From: UBA4722 sp041690995
GTDB taxonomy: Bacteria; Pseudomonadota; Gammaproteobacteria; DSM-16500
NCBI GenBank assembly: GCA_041690995.1
Contig: JBEPVM010000002.1
Span: forward strand, 26,709-90,708
Reading direction: 5' to 3'
DNA: 64,000 nucleotides
The notes under the pieces are model-generated. The model had not been told where the DNA came from, ran no database searches, and saw only the letters and a program-made list of their open reading frames with translations. Positions 18,057 through 27,207 of the stretch are shown here, piece after piece. Every line of letters starts with the position of its first letter. Within the stretch, counting starts at the first letter, position 1. Position numbers and translations under genes: made by a program.

Positions 18057-18965
18057 ATGAAAATTGCAATTTTATCGAGAAGACATGATTTATATTCCAC
18101 GCGGCGTTTAGTGGAGTCAGCCCTCTCTCGCGGCCATACAGCAGATGTGATTGATACATTACGTTGCTACATGAATATTACCTCAGCGCAACCGACCATT
18201 CATTACAAAGGGTCAGCGTTACCTAATTATGATGCGGTTATTCCTCGTATTGGCGCCTCTATTACGTTTTATGGTGCCGCCGTTGTTCGACAATTGGAAA
18301 CGATGGACGTGTTCTGCGTGAATGATTCTTTTGCTATTACCCGAGCACGTGATAAATTGCGCTGTTTGCAGCTACTGTCAAAAAAAGGCATAGGTTTACC
18401 TATTACGGGTTTTGCGCATTCACTGGATGAAATTCAAGATTTAATTAAAATGGTAGGTGGCCCACCTCTGATTATTAAATTTTTAGAAGGCACACAGGGT
18501 GTTGGAGTTGTGCTAGTTGAAACAACGAAAGCCGCGCGCAGTGTGATTGAAGCTTTTTTAGGACTTAAGGTCAATATATTAGTACAAGAATATATTAAAG
18601 AAGCAGAAGCTTCAGATATTCGCTGTTTTGTGGTGGGCGGCAATGTAGTGGCTGCCATGAAACGCCAGGCGAAATCACCTGAAGAATTCCGTTCTAACTT
18701 ACACCGAGGCGGACAGGCAACGCCTGTGGAGATTACAGAAGAAGAACGTACCATGGCGATCCGCGCAGCACATATTACAGGGCTAAATGTCGCGGGCGTT
18801 GATATTGTTCGTTCTAAACGAGGGCCTCTCGTTATTGAAGTCAACGCTTCTCCTGGCATTGAGGGTATTGAAAAAGTCACAAAGAAAGATGTGGCTGGCG
18901 CTATTATTCAATTCATCGAGCAAAATACTGATCGTGATAAAGATAAAGTGCGAACGAAGGAGTGA
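18057..18965 (+). CDS. rimK: RimK, ATP-grasp alpha-L-glutamate ligase
   Basis: 302 residues, full length. Adds glutamates to the C-terminus of ribosomal protein S6. ATP-grasp motifs are visible: PLIIKFLEGTQGVGVVLVE (glycine-rich loop), LVQEYIKEAEASDIRCFVVG, and the Mg-binding GPLVIEVNASPGIEGIE. The N-terminal MKIAILSRRHDLYSTRRLVE is typical of RimK. Operon with rimB. Confidence 0.96.
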   Translation: MKIAILSRRHDLYSTRRLVESALSRGHTADVIDTLRCYMNITSAQPTIHYKGSALPNYDAVIPRIGASITFYGAAVVRQLETMDVFCVNDSFAITRARDKLRCLQLLSKKGIGLPITGFAHSLDEIQDLIKMVGGPPLIIKFLEGTQGVGVVLVETTKAARSVIEAFLGLKVNILVQEYIKEAEASDIRCFVVGGNVVAAMKRQAKSPEEFRSNLHRGGQATPVEITEEERTMAIRAAHITGLNVAGVDIVRSKRGPLVIEVNASPGIEGIEKVTKKDVAGAIIQFIEQNTDRDKDKVRTKE

Positions 18966-19115
18966 TGATTGACTAGCAACTGATTAAAATTTTCTGAATA
19001 GATTTGTAATTTTCCTAGAGAGGAAATTTTTTATGCTTCGAAAATTCTGACTATCTCATCAAAAAATCATGCGTCAACTTACAAATAATTCTTGCGGTTA
19101 ATTTATTTTATATAA

Positions 19116-19361
19116 TCAACCATACATTTGCTGTAATGCTGTCACAAATATCTCATCCTGATAAAAAGGGTTTGGTCCTCGTTTTTGGCAAGCCTTCTTT
19201 TTCACTCTGATGGGTTCTTTCAGTAAAGTAATGGCGTGCTTGCGAGGGTATCTGCGCACTGCACAAAACTCATCCAATATTCTTTTCTTTACTGATCGAG
19301 CTGCTCGCTGATAACGAGGCGGAATTAACTGCTGATAGGCTTCTTTTGTTTTATGGTTCAT
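19116..19361 (-). pseudogene. N-terminal fragment of an IS transposase
   Basis: From ATG 19361: MNHKTKEAYQQLIPPRYQRA then SVKKRILDEFCAVRRYPRKH and AITLLKEP. I recognise the N-terminal helix-turn-helix region (I/VPRYQ, ILDEFC, R-K-x-A-I-x-L-L) of a family of integrase-type transposases of several hundred residues. Here the frame stops after about 81 residues (ALQQMYG) and no catalytic DDE part follows, so it is a truncated remnant. The frame also runs upstream to 19421 through the IS end. Confidence 0.55.
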
Positions 19362-19382
19362 AGGTTGCCTTATTAAATCTTG

Positions 19383-19450
19383 GGTAAGATTTAATCTGAG
19401 GCAACGATATAAATTAACCACCTCTTTCGGTAAGATTTAATGTGAGTCAA
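19383..19450. repeat. Pair of 22-bp direct repeats, likely remnant of an IS end
   Basis: GGTAAGATTTAATCTGAGGC (19383 on) and GGTAAGATTTAATGTGAGTC (19429 on) extend to 22 bp with 20 matches, spaced 46 bp. They lie just upstream of the transposase fragment on its strand, where terminal transposase-binding repeats would be. Confidence 0.5.
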
Positions 19451-19497
19451 TGCGTGTGTAGGTATTATTTATTATAATTTTTTGCTAAAATAGGAAC

Positions 19498-19686
19498 ATG
19501 AAAACCAGAAGGCCTCTTATTGAAACCAATCCTTATATGAAAGACGCAGCTATAAGAGAAAAACTAATCTCGCGTTCGGTAAGGACATCCTGTGGAGTAG
19601 AAGGTATTAAAGCGCCTTCGCTTGGTGCTGTTCGCTTTGAAATCCCTCGCAGAAAAGATAAAAAGATTTGCAAAACTATCAAGTAA
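19498..19686 (+). CDS. Small protein with a Fic-inhibition-like motif
   Basis: 62 residues: MKTRRPLIETNPYMKDAAIR, then EKLISRSVRTSCGVEGIKAP. The stretch S-C-G-V-E-G fits [S/T]-x-x-x-E-[G/N], the inhibitory helix motif of Fic regulators, and the gene ends 4 nt from the convergent end of a fic gene. It could be a stand-alone antitoxin-like protein; the basic C-terminal tail (RRKDKKICKTIK) would suit nucleic-acid binding. The RBS is weak (AGGA close to the ATG). Function not established. Confidence 0.5.
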   Translation: MKTRRPLIETNPYMKDAAIREKLISRSVRTSCGVEGIKAPSLGAVRFEIPRRKDKKICKTIK

Positions 19687-19690
19687 ACCA

Positions 19691-20329
19691 CTATTTCAGC
19701 AACTTGTGAAAAATTTCCTGAATAGGATTGTAATTTCCACCCACACCCGCATGAATTGCTAAAATATACTGCTCAAACCCTATATCATTTTCAGTTTTAT
19801 CAATCGCCGCAAAATTCAAGGGGGGTCTATTAGCTTGCATCACCCTAAGATCTGCCAGTAAACGAGCCGTTCTTCCATTTCCTTCACGGAAAGGGTGGAT
19901 TAATATCAGCTCAATATGCACCGCTCCCAAGGCTAGAGTAAGTTCATTGAGATCAGAATAACGACAGGGCGTATATATCGCTAAATATCTTTTCTCAAAC
20001 TCTTGCATGGATACCTCAATACGCAAAGGAGCGGCAAAAGGAAATCCATCCTTCGACATAGTAACGGTACGATATTTACCTGCGCTTGGATAAATGTCAC
20101 CTAATCATAACTCGTGAATGTTACAAATATCCTCGGCGGTGAACCGATGAGCCTCATCAAATATCTTTAACAGTTCTAATTCGGTTCTTTCAAGCTCTTG
20201 TTCTTCTAAGGCACCCATTTCCTCCGATGATTTAATGCTCAGGTAATTTTTGAGAACCTCGTTATTAGAACCAGGTTCAAAGTCTTCCTGAGTAGGAACA
20301 CAGTAGCGATTAGAGCTTTTGATACTCAT
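19691..20329 (-). pseudogene. fic: Fic family AMP-transferase/toxin gene interrupted by one stop codon
   Basis: One continuous frame of 213 codons is broken only by TGA at 20105-20107. Reading through gives NIHEL-stop-LGDIYPSAGKYRTV, and the stop replaces the Trp usual in this Fic subgroup (H-x-L-W-L-G-D-I-Y-x-x-A-G-x-Y-R). The catalytic motif HPFREGNGRTAR is intact downstream, with the flap region before it. Fic enzymes transfer AMP from ATP to target proteins. As read, only an inactive 74-residue N-terminus, or a separately started 122-residue core from ATG 20059, could be made. Confidence 0.85.
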
Positions 20330-20437
20330 ATTAATGCGCCTTAAATATTATTAATAGATGTTTTTAGGTTCCCTTTTCTTTTACCAAGTATACTATACAG
20401 CATCTTTATTTTTATGATTATATAGGTAACAAGATTT

Positions 20438-21754
20438 ATGCTAAACCTCCGCCTGTTAGCTGCGCGCGTCATCCATCAAGTCGTGTTCTCTAAATGCTCT
20501 TTAACCGATTGCTTGAAAGATGCATTAGCCCAAGTGCAAGACCCACGAGATCAAGGATTTTTACAATCCATTTGTTTTGGCGTCTGTCGATGGTATTTTC
20601 GTTTAGACACACTTACACAATTACTCTTGGAAAAACCACTTAAAACAAAAGACCAAGATATTTATAGTCTAATTTTAGTGGGACTCTATCAACTTGCCGA
20701 GATGCGAGTACCCGCGCATGCAGCGATTGATGAAACGGTTTCCGCAACGCGCGGTTTAAAAAAACCTTGGGCAAAAAATTTAGTCAATGCGATATTACGC
20801 CGCTATCAGCGTGATTTTATAGCGCTGAACGCAGAAATAGCATCGAGTCCAGTTGCTTTATATGCTCACCCCCCATGGATGATAGATCTCATTCAAAAAA
20901 ATTGGCCTACTGAATGGCAAGCTATTTTAACTGCCAATAACCAACATCCGCCTTTTTCATTACGTGTGAATAAAAGAAAAATTTCTCGTGCAGATTATTT
21001 ATTAAAATTAAAAGAAAGCCATCTCGATGCAAAAATAATCCCAGAAACACCCACAGGCATTATTCTCAATCAGCCATTGAATGTGCAAGAGTTACCTGGA
21101 TTTTTGGTGGGCGAGATATCAGTGCAAGATGGCGCGGGGCAGCTTGCTGCTGGCTTACTTGAATTAAAGCCAAGCCAGCGAGTGCTGGATGCCTGCGCTG
21201 CACCGGGTGGAAAAACAACTCATCTCTTAGAGTCGCAAACAGATATTGAATTAATCGCCGTGGATTGTGATGAGCGCCGTTTAAATGCAGTACGCGATAA
21301 TCTCCATCGGTTACAGTTATCTGCGACCTGCATTTGCGCAGATGTTGCCGAGACAGCCACATGGTGGGATGGTCAATTATTCGACCGAATTTTAGTGGAC
21401 GCGCCTTGTTCAGCGAGCGGTGTTATTCGCCGCCATCCTGATATTAAAATATTGCGTCGCGCCACCGATATTGCCAAACTAGTGGAACAACAGACACGGT
21501 TGCTGAACGCTATGTGGCATTTGCTTAAACCCGGTGGATGGATAGTTTATGCAACATGCTCTATTTTTTCCGAAGAGAATTTAGGCGTTATGCAAACATT
21601 TCTTGCCTCGCATTCCGATGCGATTGAAGAAAAAATAATAGAGAAGTGGGGAAAAGAACGCGCGATTGGCAGACAGATTTTACCCAATATGCAAGAAATG
21701 GATGGTTTTTATTTTGCTCGTTTAAGTAAGGCACTTTCACTCTCTACAGGATGA
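20438..21754 (+). CDS. rsmB: 16S rRNA (cytosine-967-C5)-methyltransferase
   Basis: 438 residues; E. coli RsmB has 429. An N-terminal NusB-like RNA-binding domain (about 1-140, with ARVIHQVVFSKCSLTDCL) is followed by a SAM-dependent methyltransferase domain: SAM loop DACAAPGGKTTHLL, motif IV DAPCSASGVIRRHPDIK with one active Cys, and YATCSIFSEEN with the catalytic Cys. Followed 4 nt later by guaC. Confidence 0.96.
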   Translation: MLNLRLLAARVIHQVVFSKCSLTDCLKDALAQVQDPRDQGFLQSICFGVCRWYFRLDTLTQLLLEKPLKTKDQDIYSLILVGLYQLAEMRVPAHAAIDETVSATRGLKKPWAKNLVNAILRRYQRDFIALNAEIASSPVALYAHPPWMIDLIQKNWPTEWQAILTANNQHPPFSLRVNKRKISRADYLLKLKESHLDAKIIPETPTGIILNQPLNVQELPGFLVGEISVQDGAGQLAAGLLELKPSQRVLDACAAPGGKTTHLLESQTDIELIAVDCDERRLNAVRDNLHRLQLSATCICADVAETATWWDGQLFDRILVDAPCSASGVIRRHPDIKILRRATDIAKLVEQQTRLLNAMWHLLKPGGWIVYATCSIFSEENLGVMQTFLASHSDAIEEKIIEKWGKERAIGRQILPNMQEMDGFYFARLSKALSLSTG

Positions 21755-21758
21755 TGAC

Positions 21759-22805
21759 ATGCGTATTGAATATGATATTAAATTAGATTTTAAAGATGTT
21801 TTAATTAGACCTAAACGAAGTGTACTTGCCTCTCGCTCCGAAGTATCGCTTGAGAGAGAATTTCGTTTCAAAAATTCAGGTGCCACATGGAAAGGCATTC
21901 CGATTATTGCGGCCAATATGGATCATACAGGCACATTTGAAATGGCAGAAGCTCTCTCTACACACGGATTATTAACAGCCATTGATAAATTCATTCCTAT
22001 CTCAGCCTGGCAAAAATTTTTGACAAAAAAACCGGATATTATTACATCAGTGTTTCTCTCCGTGGGTATCGCGGAAGAAGATTTTGAAAAAGCACAAGCC
22101 GTGATTAAAACAACGAACACTTCCATGATTTGTTTAGATGTCGCCAATGGTTATACGGAGCGTTTTGTTGACTGTTTGAAACGATTACGTGAAGCAAACC
22201 CGAATAAACTCATTATGGCAGGCAATGTCGTCACAGGTGAAATGGTGGAAGAATTAATTTTATCAGGCGCTGACATCGTCAAAATTGGGATTGGGCCTGG
22301 TTCTGTCTGCACAACACGCGAAAAAACAGGCGTGGGATATCCACAGCTCTCTGCTATTATTGAATGCGCTGATGCAGCGCATGGATTAGGCGGGCATGTG
22401 TGTGCAGATGGTGGTTGCATATCACCTGGCGATGTTGCGAAAGCCTTTGCAGCAGGCGCTGATTTTGTGATGTTAGGCGGCATGTTATCTGGGCATGATG
22501 AATGCCTGGGTGAAATTGTTGAAGAACATGAACAACGGTTTAAGCGTTTTTATGGCATGAGTTCCACAGAAGCCATGGAAAAATATCACGGCAAAGTCGC
22601 TGAATATCGCGCCAGCGAAGGCCGTTCTGTCAATGTGCCTTATCGTGGGCCTGTTAAAAATACTATTTTAGATATTTTAGGTGGCTTGCGATCCACTTGC
22701 ACTTACGTTGGCGCACACCAACTAAAAGAACTCTCTAAACGCACGACATTTATTCGCGTGACGAAGCAACTGAATGAAATATTCTCGGCACATCAAGTCA
22801 AATAA
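21759..22805 (+). CDS. guaC: GMP reductase
   Basis: 348 residues. NADPH-dependent deamination of GMP to IMP in purine salvage. The IMPDH/GMPR barrel is without a CBS insert, as expected for GuaC (E. coli 347). Catalytic Cys in GPGSVCTTREKTGVGYPQ; N-terminal LDFKDVLIRPKRS is typical. Likely cotranscribed with rsmB. Confidence 0.96.
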   Translation: MRIEYDIKLDFKDVLIRPKRSVLASRSEVSLEREFRFKNSGATWKGIPIIAANMDHTGTFEMAEALSTHGLLTAIDKFIPISAWQKFLTKKPDIITSVFLSVGIAEEDFEKAQAVIKTTNTSMICLDVANGYTERFVDCLKRLREANPNKLIMAGNVVTGEMVEELILSGADIVKIGIGPGSVCTTREKTGVGYPQLSAIIECADAAHGLGGHVCADGGCISPGDVAKAFAAGADFVMLGGMLSGHDECLGEIVEEHEQRFKRFYGMSSTEAMEKYHGKVAEYRASEGRSVNVPYRGPVKNTILDILGGLRSTCTYVGAHQLKELSKRTTFIRVTKQLNEIFSAHQVK

Positions 22806-22864
22806 AAAATGTGGATCGGGGGTGAATGCAATGGGTGCCCATAGAACATGATTTTTCATATTTA

Positions 22865-22905
22865 AACCAGGTTGAAAATTGGATAGGCTTATTTTAACCT
22901 GGGTT
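22865..22905 (+). terminator. Weak hairpin after guaC
   Basis: AACCAGGTT (22865-22873) pairs with AACCTGGGTT (22896-22905) with one bulge, then an A/T stretch. No clear U-tract follows. Confidence 0.35.
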
Positions 22906-22928
22906 ATATAAAAAATAAGGACTTTAAC

Positions 22929-22961
22929 ATTTTGGATATTTTAAGCGGCTTGCGATCCATC
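22929..22961 (+). pseudogene. Relic of a second guaC 3' segment
   Basis: 33 bases (CATTTTGGATATTTTAAGCG and on) match guaC 22664-22696 with about 28 identities, all differences being transitions, and translate to ILDILSGLRS against ILDILGGLRS in guaC. Flanks do not align by eye. The rest of the 281-nt guaC-hemE gap shows no gene. Confidence 0.5.
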
Positions 22962-23086
22962 CATACTAAGTATATTCAATAAGCTATATTTTTTGGTGTT
23001 GGCATCCCTACTTGGACAACGGATCGAATTCATATTTTCTTTAATTCTACAGTTGAACAAGAAAGTTAATAATAATTTGAATCATT

Positions 23087-24157
23087 TTAGGCCTTGTGGT
23101 GATAAGGAACACTCAAGCTATGCACAGCATCCACTAATATAGCGACATGTTCAGGCGGTACATCTTGCGGTATTCCATGTCCCAAATTAAATATATGCCC
23201 CGAGCCTGAACCATATTCAGCTAGGATACGCGCGACTTCCGCGCGAATAATGTTTTCAGGTTGATATAAAATCGCTGGATTGAGATTGCCCTGCAAAGCT
23301 ATTTTAGTACCGACTGTTTGTCTGGCTTTTTGTAAATTAACCAACCAATCTACTCCGATCACATTGCACCCCGATTGCGACATTAATTCCAGCCATTGTC
23401 CGCCCGCTTTCGTAAATAATATGACAGGCACAGATTGTGAGAAATTTTTTTGAGTAATATTCGCAATAATTTGTTGGACATACTGCAACGAATATTCGCG
23501 ATACTGTTCTGTATTGAGCATCCCGCCCCAGGTATCAAAAATCATAACAGCTTGTACACCTGCATTGATTTGAGCGTTTAAATGCAAGGTTACAGCTTTT
23601 GCCAATTTATCTAATAAACAGTGAAGTAGTTTTGGTTGTTGTTGTAACATCGCATGAATCACAGGAAAAGATTTATTCGCACTGCCTTCGACCATATAGC
23701 TTGCTAAAGTCCATGGGCTTCCACAAAAACCAATTAAGGGGACAGTGCCTGCTAATTCATACTGAATCATGCGAATAGCATCGAGCACATAACATAAACT
23801 GATTTCGGGATCTGGAATAGCAAGTGTGTGAATGTCTCGCTCGGTTCTTAAGGGCCGCTCAAAAGCAGGCCCTTCGCCTTCTCTAAAATAGAGACCTAAT
23901 CCCATTGCATCTGGGATTGTTAAAATATCTGAAAATAAAATAGCTGCATCGAGCGGAAAACGAGCCAAAGGTTGTAGAGTCACTTGGCAGGCGAGTTCGG
24001 GCGTTTTACATACCGTCATAAAACTACCTGCTTTTTGGCGCACTGCACGGTACTCTGGCAGATAACGCCCTGCCTGTCGCATTATCCAAATAGGCGTTTT
24101 ATCAACAGGCTGATGCCTGATGGCACGTAATAAGCGATCATTTTTAAGGGCGACCAT
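23087..24157 (-). CDS. hemE: Uroporphyrinogen decarboxylase
   Basis: 356 residues (E. coli 354). Decarboxylates uroporphyrinogen III to coproporphyrinogen III in haem synthesis. The signature PIWIMRQAGRYLPEYR is at the N-terminus, the catalytic Asp is in AAILFSDILTIPDAMGL, and GFCGSPWTLASYMVEG is the second signature. Starts MVALKNDRLLRA; convergent with guaC. Confidence 0.97.
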   Translation of the reverse strand: MVALKNDRLLRAIRHQPVDKTPIWIMRQAGRYLPEYRAVRQKAGSFMTVCKTPELACQVTLQPLARFPLDAAILFSDILTIPDAMGLGLYFREGEGPAFERPLRTERDIHTLAIPDPEISLCYVLDAIRMIQYELAGTVPLIGFCGSPWTLASYMVEGSANKSFPVIHAMLQQQPKLLHCLLDKLAKAVTLHLNAQINAGVQAVMIFDTWGGMLNTEQYREYSLQYVQQIIANITQKNFSQSVPVILFTKAGGQWLELMSQSGCNVIGVDWLVNLQKARQTVGTKIALQGNLNPAILYQPENIIRAEVARILAEYGSGSGHIFNLGHGIPQDVPPEHVAILVDAVHSLSVPYHHKA

Positions 24158-24335
24158 ACAAGAGCCTTCTATAAAATTACCCTACAAATCAAACTTGTAC
24201 ATTTGCATCCGTACCATAATAGTGACATATAAAAGACAGATACGTCTAAATAAGTAATTATTTATATGAATAGTACAGTACAGTGATATAATGTAAACCC
24301 TTTAATAATAATTAACTCTTTATATATGCACACTT

Positions 24336-27077
24336 ATGCAGCCACGAGAAGAGAAAACTATTTTAATTAACGAGCGAGCATTTGCACCTGCTTCTATACC
24401 TCTTGTTGAGCCTAACTGGTGTTCTTCTAGCTTATATAGACGAGAAACGCCTGAATATGGTGAAACTCTTTCAAAAGGAACTGTTAATAACCTGGAAGAA
24501 GAGTTTACTCTTGAAGAAAAAATTACTCTTGATAAATTCAATCGTCAGTTTTCTTTACTGGTTGAAAATATAGAAGCGCAATGCGTACAGTTAGGTATCA
24601 TCGACCTAGACTTATTACAGAATATAGAAAAATTTAATACGCAATATACAAGTCGAGTTTTTTATGTGGATCAACCAAACCCTCGTTTCTATACTCAAAT
24701 CAAACAATCGTTAGAAGCCATCGCATTTCATTTATCGCATAACACATTGTTAAATGATGTTGAGAAGAAACGGATGATGGTAGAGCTGATAGAACAGATA
24801 GCTTTTTGTAGTGGGGGTGTATTTCAGCATATTGAGAACACGAGAAATAATTTATCAACTCATGAGACGAGTGATGCATGGCTTGCCAATTTCAGGCTTA
24901 CTCTTATTCAGCAAGCGGCCAGTGACCATGTAAGAAAACACATCTTCGATGATGGAAATGAAATTCATGCTAAAATAGTATTGTTGAAATATGCGGACGA
25001 ACAAGGCTGGGCGCCGTATGGCATTGAAACACGATCAGCCGTTGAGGATATATTTGCGAATTTAGCTGAAATTACACCAGCAGCTTTAGAGACTTTTCGA
25101 AATAATTTTCTACAGCGATATAACCCTATAGCCATTATGATGGAACTCGCCACTCGATTGCATGATTCCATTACAACAAGGCTACAGAAAAAGCGCAGCG
25201 AGCAGCAAGTGAATGATGAGAAAGAAGATGTGGTTGCCATACAAGGTGCCAACGGACTGGACGAACTTCTTTCTGGTATACCTTTTAATGAAAAAGGCTT
25301 GATGCCGAACGATGTGTTTGATTCGATGCGGGATGAGGAAACTGCGTCCTTTTGTTGGACGAGTCCACATACTTCTGAGAGATCATGCTTTTCTCTCAAA
25401 TCTATTCCTCAATTAATGCTGTCCATGACTACTGCTTTTGCTCGAGAAAAAACCCCTATTTTTGAAACTTATCAAGATGAGTATTATACCCTAGTAAAAG
25501 GCTCTCCTGAACTTTGCCATCAATATTCTGAAGACACACCGCCTGTAGAAGCTGCCCAACAGTCAGTCAGATGGATGAAAGAAAACAATACTTATTTAAC
25601 TCATCTATTATTTCATTCATTATATCGAAGGGGCATACGAGATTTTTCAGGTTGTACGCTTTATCAAGTGGATTTTTCAGAATGTAGTAGTGAAGAGCTT
25701 ATTTTAAAAAACACTCATGTTCTTGCTTCTCCGAAAATGACACCAACCGAACAATTTAACGCTTTATTTGAGAAATATTATCAAGCTCAAATAACGGCAT
25801 TTGCTCGGCAAAGAGAAAATCAGGCTCCTTTATTGGTGGAGGCTGCAAAAATCAACGATTTGGAAGGTGTGAAAAGATTGTTGGCATTGTTTGTTGATAT
25901 CAATACACGCGATCCATCAGGATTCACAGCTTTACACTATGCAGCGAAAGAGGGACATCTCGAGATGGTTCAACTTTTATTAGATAATCATGCTGACGAT
26001 ACAATAAGAGCAGAAAAAGACGATCCAAAAACAACACCTCTAGCCTATGCGGCATCTCATAAAAAATGGAAATGTGTAGAGTTGTTAATTCCCAAAAAAA
26101 GTAGAACCATCGATGGTTATATCGTACTGCTTGCTGCAAAAGATAATCAGTATGAGCTTGTCATGGATTTATTAATAAAAAAAACCATTATTGATATTAA
26201 CATTCGCGTGGATGAGAAAACTGTTTTGTGGTATGCAGTAAATCACGCACTACAGCGCAAGGGTGGAGAGCACGCAGTAGAACACAAAGATAAACAGTAC
26301 GCAGTAGAGCATAAAGATGAAGAACACGCAGTAGAACACAAAAATAAACAGCACGCAGTAGAATACACACCTGTTCAGATAGTACGAAGTCTGCTGGCAG
26401 TAGGGGCGCAAGATGATTTTTCAATATTAATAAATGCAGCTGTGCAAAGCCAGGAGATAGATCTCGCTATTCTATTACTTATCCAAGATATGAAGGATAT
26501 TAAAACTCGCGATCTCATCGGCGAATTACACAAGCTCACACAAACATACGCCTTCTCGCCCGAAATAAACAAACACTTCTTAGATTTTTATCAGACATTA
26601 CAGAATGATGCTACAAGCGATGAGACTAAGGCCACTATTCTTCAACATTTCATTGATATTTTAAAATCTAATATTAATATCTTACAATCCAATGAGGCGG
26701 AAGAAGAAAAAGATCAATGCAAAAACCAAAAAAAACTTTTGATAATAGAAAAAATTTTAAATTCTGAACAAGATCTTAAAAATAAGTTAAATAGAAAACC
26801 TTCCATGTCCCTTCCTTTGAAAATAGCTCTAGGAGCGCTCTTTGGAGGGATCGCTATTCTTGCAGTGAGTTCGATTATGATTTATTTAGGGATAGGAGTA
26901 GCAGGAATAGAAATAGGAAACCTCCTACTTCCTTGTCTTATAAATTCATTAATAACGGGTGCGCCTGTTAGCTATTTTAGCTATTTCCGCCATAAAGAAT
27001 ATAGCGAGAAAAAAGCACGTAATAATGGGTGTGTTGACGCGATGCTCAAACACTTTAAAACGCCATCACCCTCTTAA
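24336..27077 (+). CDS. Large ankyrin-repeat protein with C-terminal membrane hairpin (effector candidate)
   Basis: 913 residues, no signal peptide. The N-terminal ~480 residues are helical and unnamed and share landmarks (CSGG-x3-HI, GNEIH) with the ankyrin protein at 35775. Ankyrin repeats lie at about 497-600 (GFTALHYAAKEGHLEMVQLL, then TTPLAYAASHKKWKCVELL), with degenerate units to about 700. At 646-677 one repeat is interrupted by a 9-residue tandem repeat (HAVEHKDKQ type). A coiled-coil-like charged stretch precedes two hydrophobic helices at about 824-885, so it may insert in a membrane. Such proteins in Legionellales are often type IV effectors that act on host targets; that role is inference. 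Confidence 0.85.
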   Translation: MQPREEKTILINERAFAPASIPLVEPNWCSSSLYRRETPEYGETLSKGTVNNLEEEFTLEEKITLDKFNRQFSLLVENIEAQCVQLGIIDLDLLQNIEKFNTQYTSRVFYVDQPNPRFYTQIKQSLEAIAFHLSHNTLLNDVEKKRMMVELIEQIAFCSGGVFQHIENTRNNLSTHETSDAWLANFRLTLIQQAASDHVRKHIFDDGNEIHAKIVLLKYADEQGWAPYGIETRSAVEDIFANLAEITPAALETFRNNFLQRYNPIAIMMELATRLHDSITTRLQKKRSEQQVNDEKEDVVAIQGANGLDELLSGIPFNEKGLMPNDVFDSMRDEETASFCWTSPHTSERSCFSLKSIPQLMLSMTTAFAREKTPIFETYQDEYYTLVKGSPELCHQYSEDTPPVEAAQQSVRWMKENNTYLTHLLFHSLYRRGIRDFSGCTLYQVDFSECSSEELILKNTHVLASPKMTPTEQFNALFEKYYQAQITAFARQRENQAPLLVEAAKINDLEGVKRLLALFVDINTRDPSGFTALHYAAKEGHLEMVQLLLDNHADDTIRAEKDDPKTTPLAYAASHKKWKCVELLIPKKSRTIDGYIVLLAAKDNQYELVMDLLIKKTIIDINIRVDEKTVLWYAVNHALQRKGGEHAVEHKDKQYAVEHKDEEHAVEHKNKQHAVEYTPVQIVRSLLAVGAQDDFSILINAAVQSQEIDLAILLLIQDMKDIKTRDLIGELHKLTQTYAFSPEINKHFLDFYQTLQNDATSDETKATILQHFIDILKSNINILQSNEAEEEKDQCKNQKKLLIIEKILNSEQDLKNKLNRKPSMSLPLKIALGALFGGIAILAVSSIMIYLGIGVAGIEIGNLLLPCLINSLITGAPVSYFSYFRHKEYSEKKARNNGCVDAMLKHFKTPSPS
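26271..26366 (+). repeat. 27-bp tandem repeat inside the ankyrin gene
   Basis: Three full units and a 15-bp partial unit starting CACGCAGTAGAACACAAAGA, in frame, encoding HAVEHKDKQ, YAVEHKDEE, HAVEHKNKQ and HAVEY. Units 1 and 3 are closest to each other. Confidence 0.9.
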
Positions 27078-27207
27078 TAAAAGAAGCTCCTGATCTTACT
27101 CTATGAAGAAGCTTTGCAGTATGCTTTGTTTAAGATAATATAGAGTCTACTTTACTAACAAGGTTATTCGTTTTTTTATCAACTTCTATAAAAAAGGAAA
27201 ATCGTAT

